A DNA stretch of 38,885 nt from Acidithiobacillales bacterium SM1_46 (GTDB lineage: Bacteria; Pseudomonadota; Gammaproteobacteria; Acidiferrobacterales; Sulfurifustaceae). Of this stretch, positions 37,722 to 38,885 are shown one piece after another. The position numbers were made by a program, and so were the translations under genes. The notes beneath the pieces were generated by a model, which did not search any database, had not been told where the DNA came from, and saw only the letters and a program-made list of their open reading frames with translations. Location of the stretch: the NCBI GenBank assembly GCA_001304215.1, contig LJVB01000020.1, forward strand, positions 1 to 38,885, written 5' to 3'. Position 1 is the first letter of the stretch. Every line of letters starts with the position of its first letter.

Positions 37722-38821
37722 GTTTGCATGGCGCCAGCGCGCTCGCGCGACAGCTCATCACCAAGAAACCCCTTGCGCCAGCCCCGCGCCAGCCGCCCGC
37801 CACCCGTCAGTAGCAATTCCTGAAGATCGTGTCTGGTCGCGAGCAGCGTTGCGCTCAGGCCCTCGGCGTCTGCCAGTGCCTTGACGCGGTCGCTCCAGCG
37901 CTTGAGCAAGGCTGCCTGCGCAATGTCGGGCCGCGCCGGGTTCTCCCAAAGTCGGCGGGGCGGCGATACCGCTGCGGCGTTCACTCGCGCGAGTAGCTCA
38001 CTGCCCCACTTGCGCAGGATTGCCGGCGTCATGCCGGCATGCTGGGCGAGCGCCGCAAGATTCGGGGGCGGATTGCTGGCAAGTTCGATCAGGGCTGGGT
38101 CCTTGACGATCCACCCGCGCGGCAAGTCACGCTCGCGGGCAGTCCGCTCGCGCCACTCGGCGAGTGCCGCAAGGCGCTGCTGCGCGTCGGATCCGAGGTG
38201 CTGGCCGGCGCGGATGCGGCGCCAGGCTTCCGCAGGATCGGCTGCGTACAACGCTGGATCGGTCATGGCGGCACACTCCTCGTCCAGCCACTCGCGTCGT
38301 CCCAGCGCCTCAAGACGGGCGGCAAGCTGCGCATAGACCTCGCGCAGGTAATGCACGTCATCACGAGCGTAGGCAAGCTGTGCGTCGGTGAGCGGCCGCT
38401 GCGACCAGTCGGTGCGCGTGGCATGCTTGTCGAGCCTGTGGCCGGTTAGTCGCTCGACAAGCGCACCGTAGCCGATCTGGTCCTCCGGGCCCGTGAGGGC
38501 GGCGGCGATTTGGGTGTCGAAGATCGGTGAAAGCACCGCGCCGCGCACGTCATACAACACTTCCAGATCTTGGCGCGCGGAATGCAGCACTTTCAGCAGT
38601 GTGGGTTGATAAAGTGCCTCGAGCAGCGGCGCGACATCCACCCGCAACGGATCGACACAGACCAGCATGTCCGGCGTCGCGATCTGGACAAGACAGAGCC
38701 GCGCGCGATACGTCCGCTCGCGCACAAATTCCGTGTCAAGCGCGACCCAGGCCGCGGTCGACAGCGCGTGCAGCGAGTGCGCAAGTTCCTTTTCACTATC
38801 AATCAGTATGGGCGGCTTCAC
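37718..38821 (-). CDS. rnd: Ribonuclease D
   Basis: RNase D is a 3'-5' exoribonuclease that trims tRNA precursors. DEDD motifs appear in order: AALDTEFVRERTY, HSARQDLEVLY, and the Tyr-type motif AYARDDVHYLREVY. HRDC-like domains follow (AALAEWRERTARERDLPRGWIVKDPAL and a second region near the C-terminus). GTG at 38821 is preferred because VKPPILIDSEKELAH aligns with the E. coli N-terminus. ATG at 38878 would add 19 residues and lies 8 bp from the window edge. A TATCAT-like hexamer lies between the two candidates. Its stop shares the CTAG with the AAA ATPase stop. Confidence 0.93.
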   Translation of the reverse strand: MKPPILIDSEKELAHSLHALSTAAWVALDTEFVRERTYRARLCLVQIATPDMLVCVDPLRVDVAPLLEALYQPTLLKVLHSARQDLEVLYDVRGAVLSPIFDTQIAAALTGPEDQIGYGALVERLTGHRLDKHATRTDWSQRPLTDAQLAYARDDVHYLREVYAQLAARLEALGRREWLDEECAAMTDPALYAADPAEAWRRIRAGQHLGSDAQQRLAALAEWRERTARERDLPRGWIVKDPALIELASNPPPNLAALAQHAGMTPAILRKWGSELLARVNAAAVSPPRRLWENPARPDIAQAALLKRWSDRVKALADAEGLSATLLATRHDLQELLLTGGGRLARGWRKGFLGDELSRERAGAMQT

Positions 38822-38885
38822 GTAGAGAGAGAGCGGGAGGTTTTCGACTATGATAGCGGCATGCAGGACTTGAGGCATGGTCGGC

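Overview
The window is a chromosomal replication-origin segment of a proteobacterium. It looks roughly 60% GC, with two clearly more AT-rich gaps at 292-745 and 19103-19539. The order rpmH-rnpA-yidD-yidC-mnmE / dnaA-dnaN-gyrB, with no recF between dnaN and gyrB, points to Betaproteobacteria. So do a metK-SAH riboswitch-ahcY-metF cluster beside paired LpxL-like acyltransferases, and a def-fmt-rsmB-DUF4390-NtrY/NtrX block facing LysM-dprA-smg-topA. A deep gammaproteobacterium is not excluded. This placement is inference from gene order and protein character, not from a database search.

Layout. At 1-291 a membrane-protein fragment runs off the left edge. At 746-4567 (minus) lies the ribosomal protein L34 / RNase P / membrane insertion / tRNA modification operon. 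At 4568-7516 lie the origin, dnaA, a frame-broken dnaN and two perfect parS-like palindromes. At 7517-9913 is gyrB. At 9935-18255 (minus) come apaG, apaH, proline iminopeptidase, an MBL-fold lipoprotein, a DUF155 protein, metF, a frame-broken ahcY with an SAH riboswitch, metK and a rhodanese. At 18311-21454 (plus) are a TtcA-like thiolase and two LpxL-family acyltransferases. At 21468-28857 (minus) are a TPR protein, an NtrX/NtrY-like two-component system, DUF4390, rsmB, fmt and def. At 29018-34229 (plus) are a LysM protein, dprA, smg and topA. Finally come a TauE/SafE permease (minus), mltA and a Ycf46-like AAA ATPase (plus) and RNase D (minus). No tRNA, rRNA, CRISPR array or insertion sequence was seen.

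How the genes work together. The origin module carries the initiator, sliding clamp, gyrase and probable ParB centromere sites. The metK/ahcY/metF module is the activated-methyl cycle: SAM synthesis, SAH hydrolysis controlled by an SAH-sensing RNA, and methyl-tetrahydrofolate supply. The rhodanese/TtcA pair suggests sulfur relay to tRNA. def, fmt and rsmB serve translation initiation and rRNA methylation.

The most notable points are three indel lesions in two housekeeping genes. dnaN has lost about 43 nt. ahcY has a 36-bp tandem duplication and a separate 8-bp tandem duplication, and removing exactly both restores frame and family length. Others are the SAH riboswitch, twin parS palindromes in place of recF, a bipartite origin with an AT-rich trio-like element, two adjacent acyltransferases that both lack the acidic residue of the HX4D/E motif, and an NtrX-like regulator without GAFTGA and with an altered Walker B.
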